A stretch of 64,000 bases of DNA from Marinihelvus sp963695135 (GCA_963695135.1 CAVOGA010000003.1:558001-622000); one strand, 5' to 3'; positions 1 through 9,428 are shown, counted from the stretch's first letter. Notes: generated from the letters alone by a model not told the origin. Translations and numbers: made by a program.

Positions 1-1593
1 CACCAGCGGGCCGCGCACAAAGGGGCCAAGGCTGATACTGACCAGCGCCAGGAACAGGAAGGTGCTGACGATCAGCCGATAGCCCTGGGACTGCTCCAGC
101 AGCAACACCAGCGCGAACAGGGGCGCCACCGCCGGCAAGGTGGCCAGGCAAAGCATGGCCTTGCCGTAATCACCAGAAGCAAAGCGCGCTCCCAGGAACA
201 GCAGCAGCGCTGCGAGCAACAGCGGGACCAGCAACAGGTTGGCCGCATCAGGGACGGTTAACTGGGCCGCCAGCGCCAGGGCAAACCAGAACACCCAGGC
301 GCCGAGCAGGGCCACGAACAGCGGCATACGGCGGTTGACCCGTGCCGATATCACCAACCCGGTGGTCAGCATCGAGGCAAACAGCACCAGGCGGTAGGAC
401 CACAGCTGCGCAGGCCAGGGCACGGTCGTGCCATGCACCAGCCCCAGGATCCAGAAACAGAAAAAGGCGAGCGCGGAAGCCCCCAGCACAATCGCCAGGG
501 GGACCAGCGTAGATGCCACCAGCAACTGCCCGTAGCTGCCCGGCAGCTTCCAGGCAGCGCCGGCCAGCAAAGCCGCGGCCAGCAGCAATATCCACTTTGA
601 CCACGCGGCGGGCCATTGCAGCCAGCTGCCGAAGAACTGTTGGTAAACGACATGCTCCTCTTTGAAGCCGCCCAGGTCGGTGTTGGCCAGCCGCAAGGCC
701 ATGGGAAGCAGGTTTTCCCCGTGGTGCTGCACGGTGCGCGGGTCGAGGTTGGCCAGGTTGTCGTTGGGCGTATGGTAGTGATTGCGCTCGGCAGCGAAAG
801 CAAAATCAATCCCCGGCACCTGGTTGCGCATGGACACGGAGAAATCCGTGTCATTCGGCATGCGCCTGAACACCTCGTTGGCCAGGGAGGCGCCCGAGGG
901 ATAGTCCGCGCCCTCCCGGTAAAACCCCATAAGAGAGGCGTTGTTCAGGGTGGTTCTCAGCACCAGGCTGGGACCCCGGGTTCCGCTACCCTCGACGTTG
1001 AGGATGACCCCGACCTGGTCAGCCAGCGGATGGAATTTGAAAAATGCCTCGGCGCCGATCAGCCCCAGTTCTTCACCGTCCGTGATCAGCAACAACACCG
1101 GGTTGCGCAGCGGACCCAGGGCCTTCAGGGCGCGGGCGGTTTCCAGCACCGCGACCACGCCGGCGCCATCGTCTCCGGCACCGGGGGCACTGGGCACCGA
1201 ATCGTAATGCGCCATCAAAGCCACGTACTGCTGATCAAAAGGTGACTGATCAGCGCCGGATCCCGGCAAAACCGCGAGGATGTTTTCCACCCAGGCACAA
1301 CCGTTGTAGCGCGCCGCGCAACCCCAGGTGGCCTGCACCTCCGTTGCGAAACCCTCCACTTCCAGCCAGTCGATAATCCGGGCCTTGATGCGCTGGTTGG
1401 CCGCAGAGCCGGTGGGGTGGGGTTCGTTTTCCTGCAGGAGGGTTTGCAGCAGCCCCAGCGCCCGAGCGCCGGAAAAGGTCGTGGCCGGGGCATCCGCCGG
1501 GACCAGCGACGGGGCGCGGGCCAGGTATTGATTGGCTCCGAACGCGAGAAGCATCAGCATCCCGGCCAGCAAAAACAGTCTTGAATCAGTCAT
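1..1593 (-). CDS. M28 family zinc aminopeptidase with C-terminal membrane domain (3' end outside window)
   Basis: Partial gene: the frame is open to the left edge of the window. An N-terminal hydrophobic anchor (residues 1-25) is followed by an M28 peptidase domain. Expected zinc ligands are visible: His129 in the HYDS motif, Asp141 in GAGDDGAG, Glu174/175 in DGEELG, Asp in PNDTDFS (about 248-250) and His in NHYHTPND (about 272-274). From about residue 333 the chain becomes hydrophobic, as in membrane-tethered M28 peptidases with several C-terminal transmembrane helices. It probably removes N-terminal residues from peptides outside the cytoplasm. It is divergent from msrA across a 180-bp spacer. 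The substrate cannot be told. Confidence 0.88.
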   Translation of the reverse strand, partial: MTDSRLFLLAGMLMLLAFGANQYLARAPSLVPADAPATTFSGARALGLLQTLLQENEPHPTGSAANQRIKARIIDWLEVEGFATEVQATWGCAARYNGCAWVENILAVLPGSGADQSPFDQQYVALMAHYDSVPSAPGAGDDGAGVVAVLETARALKALGPLRNPVLLLITDGEELGLIGAEAFFKFHPLADQVGVILNVEGSGTRGPSLVLRTTLNNASLMGFYREGADYPSGASLANEVFRRMPNDTDFSVSMRNQVPGIDFAFAAERNHYHTPNDNLANLDPRTVQHHGENLLPMALRLANTDLGGFKEEHVVYQQFFGSWLQWPAAWSKWILLLAAALLAGAAWKLPGSYGQLLVASTLVPLAIVLGASALAFFCFWILGLVHGTTVPWPAQLWSYRLVLFASMLTTGLVISARVNRRMPLFVALLGAWVFWFALALAAQLTVPDAANLLLVPLLLAALLLFLGARFASGDYGKAMLCLATLPAVAPLFALVLLLEQSQGYRLIVSTFLFLALVSISLGPFVRGPLV

Positions 1594-1773
1594 GAAATTG
1601 GCCCATGGCGTGAATCATGAGAATGCGCCCTTGTCTGTTTTCAGCCACGGCGGCAACACAGACCGTGAGCCAGCGCCCGAACTGTCATAAGATTATCAGC
1701 AATTGATGTGCAACTTCAGTTGTCCCGGCTGGTCTCAGCCGGGGTAGCGTAAACCAGGGAAAAACTTCCAGAC

Positions 1774-2280
1774 ATGAGTGATAAGACCGAACGCGCCGTG
1801 CTTGCCGGCGGATGTTTCTGGGGCATGCAGCAATTGATACGCCGCATGCCGGGGGTGCTGTCCACGCGGGTCGGCTACTCCGGCGGCGAGGTGGATCATG
1901 CCACCTACCGCAACCACGGTAACCACGCCGAGTCCATCGAAATCATCTTTGACCCGGAGAAAATCAGCTTTCGCGATTTGCTGGAATTTTTCTTCCAGAT
2001 TCATGATCCCAGCACGCCCAACCGCCAGGGCAATGACCTGGGCGCCAGTTACCGGTCAGCGATCTTCTACACCAGCGAAGAACAGCGGGAGATCGCCGAG
2101 GATACGATTGCCGATGTGGACGCTTCCGGCCTGTGGCCCGGCAAGGTCGTGACCGAGGTCACCGAGGTTGGTCCCTTCTGGGAGGCGGAACCGGAACACC
2201 AGGACTACCTTGAGCGAACCCCCGGTGGCTACACCTGCCATTTTGCCCGTGCGGGCTGGAAATTGCCGAAACGGGCCTGA
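1774..2280 (+). CDS. msrA: Peptide-methionine (S)-S-oxide reductase MsrA
   Basis: The 168-residue protein carries the MsrA signature GCFWG at residues 13-17, with Cys14 as the predicted nucleophile, followed by the GYSGGE and HAE elements typical of the family. MsrA reduces the S-diastereomer of methionine sulfoxide in proteins and free methionine, using thioredoxin as electron donor. The length matches the compact bacterial form without an N-terminal extension. A Cys in the C-terminal GGYTCHF segment could act as resolving cysteine. It stands alone on plus between the M28 peptidase and mltF, and ends 12 bp before the convergent mltF stop. Confidence 0.95.
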   Translation: MSDKTERAVLAGGCFWGMQQLIRRMPGVLSTRVGYSGGEVDHATYRNHGNHAESIEIIFDPEKISFRDLLEFFFQIHDPSTPNRQGNDLGASYRSAIFYTSEEQREIAEDTIADVDASGLWPGKVVTEVTEVGPFWEAEPEHQDYLERTPGGYTCHFARAGWKLPKRA

Positions 2281-2292
2281 GCAAAGGCAGCT

Positions 2293-3873
2293 TCAGGAAC
2301 TGCCGGGCTGGGCCTCCAGCCCGTCCTCCTCACGCGCCGCCGCCCGCTTCAACTCCTGCTCCGTCGCCATCAGGTAGGTGGTGTAGTACTTGAATATATT
2401 GGCCACGTATTGAACCGTTTCCCGGCCGATTTCCCTGGCGGCAATGACTTCGACGTTGTTGAACCAGAGGTTGGGATCAAGCCCCTGGCTGGCGGCTTTT
2501 TCGCGCATGCTGTTCACCTTGGCGGGCCCGGCATTGTAGGAGGCCAGCGACATCAGTGTCTGATTCATGGTGTCCATGGCCGGATCATCAAAATACCGGC
2601 TGCGAATGAAGGCCAGGTACTTGACACCCGCCTGGATATTTTTTTCTTCCACCGTGATATCGGGGATGCCCACATTGGGATCCTTGGCCGTGCTGGGTAG
2701 CAACTGCATCACGCCGACCGCACCGGATTTGCTGCGCACCGATTGATCCAGTCCGGATTCCTGGTAGCCCTGCGCGGTCACCATCAGGTAATCGATACCG
2801 TACTGATCACCGTACTGCTTGAACACTTCGCTGATCCTCTGGAATTTTTGGTATTCCTGCGGATCCATCGCATTGTTCACGAAATCAAAATCCTTGATAT
2901 AGCGGTTGATCAGGATGTTCCCGAACAGGGTTCCCTGGCGGTTGGCCTTCAGAAACGCGTTGAGGCTGGCTGCGAGCTGTGGGCTGTCTTTTCTGAAGGC
3001 ATAGGCCACGTGGCCGCCGGAGCGCAGCACCAGGTCGGTGCGCAGGGTCAATTGATCAAACACACCAGCCCAGATCTCGGCCTGGAAGTCATCCACCACG
3101 GTCCAGGGCAGCAGTCCGGAGTGAACCATTTCCAGGATATCCTCATCTTCGAGCAACTCGGAGATCGGCTGGATATCAATTGGCGGCTTGCCGGCCGCGG
3201 TCAGCTTTTTACTCAGCGTCTGCAGGCTGGAAAAATAGCTGCTGGACTCGCGGACATGAACGGTCTGCCCGGCAAGGTCGTCCAGGGTCTGCACCGGTGG
3301 GGCGGCCGGCCCGGTGACCAGGATCTCGCTGATCTCCTTGCTGGCCGGAATGGTGAAATCCACCAGCGCTTCGCGCTCCGGCGTCGTGGTCAGGCTGGCC
3401 ACCGCGATGTCGCCCCTGCCCTCACGCAAACCGGGAATCAGCTGGTCCCTGGCCACCGGAATGAAAATGACGTGGACCTTGAGATTGCCCGTCTTCTCCT
3501 TCGCGTTCAGTTCCTTCTCATATTCCTTCAATGACTCGTAAACGATGCCTTTTTGTTCCGGCCCGTCGAGGAAGTAACGCGGCGCCCCGTAGACCGTCAA
3601 CACGCGGATGACGCGCCGCTTGATCATTCCCTGCAGATCGCCTGACCAGGGCTGAGACAGAAACTTCACGCCAAGCTGCGCTTCGAGCGCCTCCAGGCTG
3701 GTCTCTGATTCCTGTTCGATGATGGCTTCGGGGGAAGACTGTTCAGCGGTTACCGTGCCGCTGCCTGGCGGGTCAGTCTCTGACGGATCGGCGTTTCCGG
3801 CCCCTGAGATTGATGTGTCGTCACAGGCAGACAACAGGAAAGCCAGGGTCAATATCAGGGCAATCGTGCGCAT
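2293..3873 (-). CDS. mltF: Membrane-bound lytic murein transglycosylase F (MltF-like lipoprotein)
   Basis: A 526-residue lipoprotein: the signal peptide ends in a lipobox LLSAC with Cys17 as lipidation site. A low-complexity linker follows. Then comes a periplasmic solute-binding-protein type 3 domain (about residues 80-315) and a C-terminal goose-lysozyme-like SLT domain (about 345-490). The predicted catalytic Glu lies in YQESGLDQ, followed by the conserved GAVGVMQLLPSTA and SYNAGP motifs. This order is the MltF architecture. It cleaves the MurNAc-GlcNAc bond to give 1,6-anhydro ends. The anchor places it at a membrane facing the periplasm. It is monocistronic by spacing. Confidence 0.93.
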   Translation of the reverse strand: MRTIALILTLAFLLSACDDTSISGAGNADPSETDPPGSGTVTAEQSSPEAIIEQESETSLEALEAQLGVKFLSQPWSGDLQGMIKRRVIRVLTVYGAPRYFLDGPEQKGIVYESLKEYEKELNAKEKTGNLKVHVIFIPVARDQLIPGLREGRGDIAVASLTTTPEREALVDFTIPASKEISEILVTGPAAPPVQTLDDLAGQTVHVRESSSYFSSLQTLSKKLTAAGKPPIDIQPISELLEDEDILEMVHSGLLPWTVVDDFQAEIWAGVFDQLTLRTDLVLRSGGHVAYAFRKDSPQLAASLNAFLKANRQGTLFGNILINRYIKDFDFVNNAMDPQEYQKFQRISEVFKQYGDQYGIDYLMVTAQGYQESGLDQSVRSKSGAVGVMQLLPSTAKDPNVGIPDITVEEKNIQAGVKYLAFIRSRYFDDPAMDTMNQTLMSLASYNAGPAKVNSMREKAASQGLDPNLWFNNVEVIAAREIGRETVQYVANIFKYYTTYLMATEQELKRAAAREEDGLEAQPGSS

Positions 3874-3990
3874 GGTAGAAAATCCCGCATGGTCAGTCAG
3901 TCAAAGGCGGTGGGATTGTAACCCGTAACGGGCCGCCCACCAGCTTGTCCTGCGGCGCGATGGGCCCGGCGCCAGCCCCGGCCCGGGTCA

Positions 3991-4383
3991 TCAGGACTTC
4001 ACGAACATCGTTACCAGCGGCTCGTTGCCGGCCTGCCGGCTCCAGTGCCCGTGAACCTGCGGATCGAACACCGCACCCTCCGGCAGCGTATCCGCGGAGT
4101 AGAAAAACTCGCCGGCTGAGAACCGCCGCACGGTGCCGTCGAGCAGCCCGATCTCCATCGCACCGCTGAGAACCACCACCCACTGGGGCTCGCCGGTGAC
4201 GTGCACCGCGCTGCGAAAGCCGACCGGACTGCGGCGCAGTTGCACGCCGGAGGCGGCCAGCAGCCCGGAAAGGCGGACGGCCTCGTTGCCCTGATCCAGC
4301 GGTACCGGCTGCTCGCGAAACTGCGCCCTGCCATCCGGGCCGGTAAAAAGAACGGTCTGGGTAATCAGCCTACTTTTGTCCAA
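3991..4383 (-). CDS. Small cupin-domain protein, probable TTG start
   Basis: The frame encodes about 130 residues with a single cupin barrel: VVVLSGAMEIGLLDGTVRRF is the strand-turn-strand core and the tail reads HGHWSRQAG. No ATG fits. The most natural start is the TTG at 4383, which lies inside the last codons of the upstream YidB-like gene and gives a 14-bp overlap suggesting translational coupling. The longer frame upstream of this point is the shadow of that gene. The metal-binding His pattern is poor, so it may be a binding protein and not an enzyme. Function unknown. The start is uncertain. Confidence 0.6.
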   Translation of the reverse strand: MDKSRLITQTVLFTGPDGRAQFREQPVPLDQGNEAVRLSGLLAASGVQLRRSPVGFRSAVHVTGEPQWVVVLSGAMEIGLLDGTVRRFSAGEFFYSADTLPEGAVFDPQVHGHWSRQAGNEPLVTMFVKS

Positions 4384-4792
4384 ACAGCGCGCCCGCGGCG
4401 CCCAGCAGGCCCGTCGCACCGCCAAACTGGTCCAACAGGCTGCCGCCGGAACTGCCCTTGTCCATGAGCTGCGGCAGCACATCGGCAAGACCCCGCGCGG
4501 CCTCCTGGCTGCCGATACCCAGCCGGTCCGCAAACTGGCCAAGCTGCTCGGAGGTGAAGATTTCCTCGACCTTGCCCGCAGAGATCGATTGATTGGCGCC
4601 ATCACCCAGCCAGCTGCCCAGCAAGGCGCCCAGGTCCTGATTCTGCATCATGGCGGAAGCCAGTCCCGCCAGGTCTATCCCGCCCTGGCCGTCACCGATC
4701 AGTTGCGACAGGGCGCGGTTCACTGTTGCGGCATCCACGTCGATATTGAGCTGCTGACGGAGCAGCTGCGTTCCCATTTCAATCAAGTCCAT
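4370..4792 (-). CDS. YidB/DUF937 family protein
   Basis: About 140 residues, starting at the ATG that gives MDLIEMGTQLLRQQ. An in-frame ATG 27 bp upstream would lengthen it. The sequence is rich in Gly, Leu and Gln, with repeated helix-glycine patterns (LGALLGSWLGDG, SEQLGQFADRLGI, GLADVLPQLMDKG) and a glycine-rich tail. This matches the DUF937/YidB family of short cytoplasmic proteins with no established biochemical function. It follows the Kef-type antiporter on the same strand with a 42-bp spacer, and its 3' end overlaps the cupin gene, so the three may be co-transcribed. No catalytic motif is visible. Confidence 0.75.
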   Translation of the reverse strand: MDLIEMGTQLLRQQLNIDVDAATVNRALSQLIGDGQGGIDLAGLASAMMQNQDLGALLGSWLGDGANQSISAGKVEEIFTSEQLGQFADRLGIGSQEAARGLADVLPQLMDKGSSGGSLLDQFGGATGLLGAAGALFGQK

Positions 4793-4834
4793 TGCTGTTA
4801 TCCGAATCGTTTGCGGCAACTGATTATAGGCCAG

Positions 4835-6463
4835 TCACCCGGCTTTATGACCTTCGCCGTGATGGTCCGCTGACAGGATGCGGGTGACGTGCGCAGCAAA
4901 GCCGGCGCCTGCCTCGGTGAAGGTGTTGAAGACCATATTGGCGCCCGCTTCGAGCAAGCGCTCTTCCTGGTCCGGAAAGCGCGCCGTCGCGGCAATCTGA
5001 CCCTGGAAGCCCGTCTTGCGCAGTTGCCGGATGACCGCCAGGCTCGTCACCGGAATGGGCAGGGTGAGCATGATGACCTCGAGGGAATGGGATGCCTGCA
5101 TGCGGTCCCAGAAATCCGGATCGCCCGGGTCGCCGATAATTACGTGACGGCCACTGAGATCATGCTCCTGGACAATCAGTGGGTTCACATCCACGCCCAC
5201 TACGTGTCCGGGGTAATGCGCTTCCATGGCCTCGTAAGTCCCGGTGCCCACCCCGCCCATGCCGATGACCGCAATACGGGCGTTGCGAAGATCAATGGCG
5301 CGGTCCTCGGGAATACGATGCTGGCGCTCCAGCTTGTGCAGCCTCGGCCTGAGCGCCGCGTGGATCGCGCTGGCGGAGGCGTTCAAAGGCGCGCTGACCA
5401 TGAAGGACAGCGTCAGGGCCAGCGCCAGGATGACCAGCCATTCAGGTGGCAGCCAGCCATTGGCCACGCCGATCGCGCCGACAATCAGCCCGAACTCGCT
5501 GTAATTGGACAGGTTGATGGAGGCGAGCGTCGCCGTACGGGTCCTGAGCCTGAAGGCCGACATCAGCAGGAAAAACAGCGCGCCTTTCAGAAAAATCAGT
5601 GGCGTCAGCGCCGCAGCTATCCACAGAATGGTCAGGCTGGGTGAACCGGACAGCCCGATGGAGAGGAAAAAGCCCAGCAGGAAGAGGTCCTTGAACCCGA
5701 GCATGGTCTTGGCCAGCTCCTCGGTTTTGATGTGGCCGGCAATCAGGACACCGGCCGCCAGGGCGCCGAGGTCGCCTTTCAGTCCCACCAGCTCAAACAG
5801 CTCGGCTCCGCCCAGCGCCAAAAGCAGGCCATAGAGCACCAGCAGTTCGCCGTGTCCTACCCGTACCAGCAGGCCCTGGAACAGCGGTCGCAGGGGGATC
5901 AACCCCAGCACCAGGAACGCCAACGGCGAGGGCCATTTCCCCGTCGAGGCGGCCAGGAAGACAACTGCTACCAGGTCCTGGACAATCAGGATGCTGATGG
6001 CAATGCGCCCGTGCAGAGTATTGGTATCGCCACGCTCTTCCAGGGCCTTGGCCACAAACACGGTGCTGGAGAAGCTCAGGGCAAAGGCAACGAGCGCCGC
6101 GCTGTAAAGATCCAGTCCGGCGAACGCGGCAACCGCCGCGGCGGCCACACCGAGCAGCGCCATGCTGACCACGGCAACCACGATGCCCATGTGCAGCAGG
6201 GTGACAGCCATGACTTCCGGGCGCACCAGCGTGCGCAGGTTCAGCTTCAGGCCGATGGTGAACAGCAGCAGGGTAATGCCGAGGTCTGACAGCTTTTCCA
6301 GCATCTGGCCACTGACCGCGCCCTGGGCATGCAGCAAGAAGCCCGCGCCGATGAAGCCGATCATCGGCGGCAGGCCCACTGCCCTGGCAACGAGCCCCAG
6401 CGCAAAGGCCACGGTGACCCACGCGAGGTCACCCAGGGCGATGGCTACCCAGCCGAGGTCCAT
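4835..6463 (-). CDS. Kef-type monovalent cation:proton antiporter (CPA2 family) with RCK domain
   Basis: The 542-residue protein has about 12 hydrophobic helices in residues 1-370, including the FALSFSSTVFVAKALEERG segment typical of CPA2 antiporters. A cytoplasmic TrkA-N/RCK domain follows (about 400-510), with Rossmann motif VIGMGGVGTGTYE and an acidic end to beta-2 (VVGVDVNPL). This order resembles E. coli YbaL/KefB-like proteins that move K+ or Na+ against H+ and are gated by nucleotide on the RCK domain. It begins 3 bp downstream of the pyrC stop on the same strand. Ion specificity cannot be told from sequence. Confidence 0.9.
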   Translation of the reverse strand: MDLGWVAIALGDLAWVTVAFALGLVARAVGLPPMIGFIGAGFLLHAQGAVSGQMLEKLSDLGITLLLFTIGLKLNLRTLVRPEVMAVTLLHMGIVVAVVSMALLGVAAAAVAAFAGLDLYSAALVAFALSFSSTVFVAKALEERGDTNTLHGRIAISILIVQDLVAVVFLAASTGKWPSPLAFLVLGLIPLRPLFQGLLVRVGHGELLVLYGLLLALGGAELFELVGLKGDLGALAAGVLIAGHIKTEELAKTMLGFKDLFLLGFFLSIGLSGSPSLTILWIAAALTPLIFLKGALFFLLMSAFRLRTRTATLASINLSNYSEFGLIVGAIGVANGWLPPEWLVILALALTLSFMVSAPLNASASAIHAALRPRLHKLERQHRIPEDRAIDLRNARIAVIGMGGVGTGTYEAMEAHYPGHVVGVDVNPLIVQEHDLSGRHVIIGDPGDPDFWDRMQASHSLEVIMLTLPIPVTSLAVIRQLRKTGFQGQIAATARFPDQEERLLEAGANMVFNTFTEAGAGFAAHVTRILSADHHGEGHKAG

Positions 6464-6466
6464 GAC

Positions 6467-7564
6467 TCAGCGTACGGAGCCGTGAGGTTTCATTCGGTTT
6501 CGGCAGGTGGGCTTTCGGCTTCCACCAGCGTCCACGCCAGGGTCACCGCCCGCGTGGAATGGTCTGATCTCAATGCTGCCGTCCGTGATGCGTTCCGGCA
6601 CCTGGAGCGGGCGACGTTCCAGCACGACACGTTCCTCGTTTACCGGCAGGCGGTAAAAACCCGGCCCATTGAGAGAGGCGAAAGCCTCCAGCTGAGCGAG
6701 CGCGTTTTCTTCCTCGAAGGTTTTCGCATAGCTTTCCAGGGCCACCGGGGCGCTGAAGATGCCAGCGCAGCCGCAGGCGCTCTCCTTGTCTGCAATCGCA
6801 TGGGGCGCCGTGTCCGTGCCGAGAAAAAACTTCGCATTCCCGGAGGTCGCGGCTTTGCGCAGGGCCAGCCTGTGGTGCTCCCGCTTGGCCACCGGCAGAC
6901 AGTAATTATGGGGCTTGATACCGCCCACCAGCAGGGCGTTGCGGTTGAACTCCAGGTGATGCGCGGTGATGGTCGCGGCCACATTCGCGTCCGCCTCGCA
7001 GACGAAATCGACCGCCTCCTTCGTGGTGATGTGTTCAAACACCACCCGGAGTTCCGGAAAGCGCTGAAGCGTGGGCACGAGCACCTGGTCAATGAACACC
7101 GCTTCCCGGTCAAAGACGTCGATATCGTCATCGACCACTTCGCCGTGCACCAGCAAAGGCATGCCGATGGCCTGCATGCGTTCGAGCACCGCGTCAATCC
7201 TGCGGATGTCCGTCACCCCGCTGGCGGAATTGGTGGTGGCGCCGGCCGGGTAGAGCTTGCAGGCGGTAAAAACGCCTTCCCCGAAGCCGCGCGCCACCTC
7301 CTCCGGGTCGATCTCATTGGTCAGGTAGGCGGTCATCAGGGGCGTAAAACCGGTCCCATCCGGCAGGGCAGCGAGGATGCGCTCGCGGTAGGCGCGCGCG
7401 GCATCCACCGTGGTCACCGGGGGCACCAGGTTGGGCATCACGATGGCGCGCGCAAACTGCCTTGCCGTGTACGGGGCAACCAGCGACAGGACCGGTCCAT
7501 CGCGCAGATGGACATGCCAGTCGTCGGGGCGCCGGAGCACGATGCGTTGCGGGTCGTCAGTCAT
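6467..7564 (-). CDS. pyrC: Dihydroorotase
   Basis: The 365-residue protein is a class II dihydroorotase of the amidohydrolase superfamily, which closes carbamoyl-aspartate to dihydroorotate in pyrimidine synthesis. Visible metal-site elements are DDWHVHLRDG near the N-terminus, CKLYPAGATTNS carrying the lysine expected to be carboxylated, VFEHITTKEA and ITAHHL with histidine ligands, and GTDTAPH carrying the catalytic Asp. The family usually ends near residue 345; the last 20 or so residues here are a lineage-specific polar tail. It lies immediately upstream of the Kef-type antiporter. Confidence 0.96.
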   Translation of the reverse strand: MTDDPQRIVLRRPDDWHVHLRDGPVLSLVAPYTARQFARAIVMPNLVPPVTTVDAARAYRERILAALPDGTGFTPLMTAYLTNEIDPEEVARGFGEGVFTACKLYPAGATTNSASGVTDIRRIDAVLERMQAIGMPLLVHGEVVDDDIDVFDREAVFIDQVLVPTLQRFPELRVVFEHITTKEAVDFVCEADANVAATITAHHLEFNRNALLVGGIKPHNYCLPVAKREHHRLALRKAATSGNAKFFLGTDTAPHAIADKESACGCAGIFSAPVALESYAKTFEEENALAQLEAFASLNGPGFYRLPVNEERVVLERRPLQVPERITDGSIEIRPFHAGGDPGVDAGGSRKPTCRNRMKPHGSVR

Positions 7565-7613
7565 GGCGGGCTCCGGTTGCCGGGTCAGAATCGGTCGCCA
7601 TTTTAGCAGCCGC

Positions 7614-7967
7614 TCAACTCAGGCTGAACACGTAGTATTTCCTGACCGTTTCAAGCACTTCCCAGGTGCCCTTAAAGCCGGGCTCGACGATAAACACGTC
7701 ACCGGCTTTGAGCTCGATGGGCTCGCCGCCTTGCGGCGTCAGCACGCAGCGCCCCTGCAGAAAGTGGCAATACTCCCAGTCCTGGTAATCCACGTCCCAG
7801 ACGCCGGGGGTGCACTCCCAGGTGCCCATCAGCAGCTTGCCGTCATCCGACTCGTAGCCGTTCATGGTGACCGTGTGCGGGTCACCGGAACGCACGGTGC
7901 CGGGCCAGGGTGAATCAACGAGGATTTCAGGCGTCGCATTGCGGTGTAGAAAGATGTGATGGCTCAT
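7614..7967 (-). CDS. Cupin-domain protein (DUF861/ureidoglycine aminohydrolase-like fold)
   Basis: A 117-residue single-domain cupin. The C-terminal half reads WEYCHFLQGRCVLTPQGG followed by AGDVFIVEPGFKGTWEV, the usual pattern of the cupin_3 (DUF861) family, in which a tryptophan-rich N-terminal strand pairs with the barrel. Members are small metal-binding or sugar/ureide-related proteins and many have no assigned reaction. It is separated by 49 bp from pyrC on the same strand. No partner gene indicates a substrate, so function is left open. Confidence 0.78.
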   Translation of the reverse strand: MSHHIFLHRNATPEILVDSPWPGTVRSGDPHTVTMNGYESDDGKLLMGTWECTPGVWDVDYQDWEYCHFLQGRCVLTPQGGEPIELKAGDVFIVEPGFKGTWEVLETVRKYYVFSLS

Positions 7968-8294
7968 GGTGAATAACTCTGATGGTGGGGGGATACGGGC
8001 AGCATGGCTATGCCCCGCTGATTCGTGAGTCTACCCACAAGGTCGGGGCGGTACCATGGCGGTGAGCAATGCGAATCCGGTAAATCAGCCTTTGGCGATC
8101 CGATCTCCCGTGACGATGTCATGATCCTGGACGTCGCGAACGAAAAAGCGCCGATGGAAGTCATTCAGCAGCGCTTTCCAAACGCGCGGTTCGCACAGGA
8201 GGACTTCGTTCTTGCGTCAATCAACTCAATCCTGACCAAGACAAAGAACGATTCAAGAATAAAGTTCGCCCGCCCGGGCTGTGCCCGGCTCGAT
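7968..8294. other. Intergenic region with no convincing gene
   Basis: The spacer lies between the cupin start and the peroxidase stop, both on minus. A plus-strand frame from 8025 stays open across it, but it runs on antisense through the peroxidase gene and matches no family I recognise. A GC-rich hairpin sits at 8274-8288. The cupin promoter should lie near 7968-8050. Confidence 0.5.
8274..8288 (-). terminator. GC-rich hairpin after the peroxidase gene
   Basis: CCGGGC and GCCCGG arms are separated by three bases, 7 bp beyond the peroxidase stop codon when read on minus. The following minus-strand sequence has only a broken T-tract (CTTTATT), so it is at best a weak intrinsic terminator. 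Confidence 0.45.
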
Positions 8295-9323
8295 TCATTC
8301 CAGCATATCGCCGGGCGTTGGCGGCAGGCGCGGCATCATCTGCTCGGGGAACTCGCCGGTGAGCCCCTCAAGGAAAGCCACGATGTCATTGACCTGCGCA
8401 TCGGTGAGTTGCGTATTGAGCTGCGTCGAGGCCATCACACGCACGACCTCGGGAAGCGTTTTCACCAGTCCATTGTGTAGATAGGGCGCCGTGTAAGTCA
8501 GGTTGCGCAAGGTGGGAACCCGCCACATGTTCTGATCTTCAATTTTACCGGTCTGCACCGCCTTACCGCCGTCATCCAGCAGCTGGTATTGCGCCACGTA
8601 GGGAGAGTCCGGGTAGGTCGGGAATTTCATCATGAAACCTGTGCCGGGCGGCAGGGTTGGGCCGCTGAAATTCGCTCCCGAATGACAGGACACGCAACCG
8701 GTGTCCGCAAAGGTCTGCATGCCCCTTTGTTGCTGGGCAGTCAGTGCGTTCTGGTCGCCTTTAACGAAAAGGTCATAGGGGCTGTTGGGGGTGATCAAAG
8801 TGCGCTCATAGGCAGCGATTGCCATGGCGATCGTGTCGTCACTGATCACTGTATCCGGGCCGAAGGCTTCGTCAAACATTTCCTGGTAGCCGGGGATGCG
8901 TCCGATCCTGTCGACCGCCAGGCCCGTTGCCATGCCCATCTCGATCGGGTTGCCTATCGGCCCCTTGGCCTGCGCCTCCAGCGTGGGGGCCCGGCCATCC
9001 CAGAACTGCACGGACAGGAATGCCGCATTCCACACCGTCGGTGAATTGCGCCCGCCAATCTGGTCATGCACACCAATGGATGTCGGTCGATGATCATCTC
9101 CCCCTTCCATGACGTTGTGACAGGAGAAACACGATACGGTGCCCGTTGAGGAAAGCCGGGGATCGAAGTACAGGGTCTTTCCCAGCTCGACCTTGGCCGG
9201 CGTAGTCGGGTTATCGGCTGGGCTTGGGGCCTGCTCGGGCAGCGCCTGCCAGTCTGCGGCAAATGCGCCGGCGCTCATGAGCATGAGAACGACGGGTACA
9301 AGAAGTCGTGGCTGCATCATCAA
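8295..9323 (-). CDS. Di-haem cytochrome c peroxidase family protein (periplasmic)
   Basis: A 342-residue protein with a cleavable signal peptide ending near AGAFA-AD. Two CXXCH haem c sites are present: CFSCH (about residue 66) and CVSCH (about residue 210), which defines the bacterial CcpA/MauG superfamily. Segments such as GRNSPTVWNAAF, FWDGRAPTLEAQA and RVPTLRNLTYTAPYLHNG are hallmarks of the peroxidase branch, which reduces hydrogen peroxide using small cytochromes or copper proteins. It is divergent from the amidohydrolase across a 269-bp spacer containing a perfect palindrome. A MauG-like role is possible but no partner substrate gene is nearby. Confidence 0.9.
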   Translation of the reverse strand: MMMQPRLLVPVVLMLMSAGAFAADWQALPEQAPSPADNPTTPAKVELGKTLYFDPRLSSTGTVSCFSCHNVMEGGDDHRPTSIGVHDQIGGRNSPTVWNAAFLSVQFWDGRAPTLEAQAKGPIGNPIEMGMATGLAVDRIGRIPGYQEMFDEAFGPDTVISDDTIAMAIAAYERTLITPNSPYDLFVKGDQNALTAQQQRGMQTFADTGCVSCHSGANFSGPTLPPGTGFMMKFPTYPDSPYVAQYQLLDDGGKAVQTGKIEDQNMWRVPTLRNLTYTAPYLHNGLVKTLPEVVRVMASTQLNTQLTDAQVNDIVAFLEGLTGEFPEQMMPRLPPTPGDMLE

Positions 9324-9428
9324 TTCCTCTTCCGGAAAATGGGGTCACGCCAAACAGCAAGGTTGTTTGCGAAGACATTAATTGTTTTAACTTTACGCAG
9401 GTCCCCGAGGTTTTTCTGTTCGGTGCCG

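Noticed and set aside
8025..8480. A 151-residue plus-strand frame
   Set aside because: Its right half is antisense to the well-supported peroxidase gene, and the left part matches nothing I recognise.
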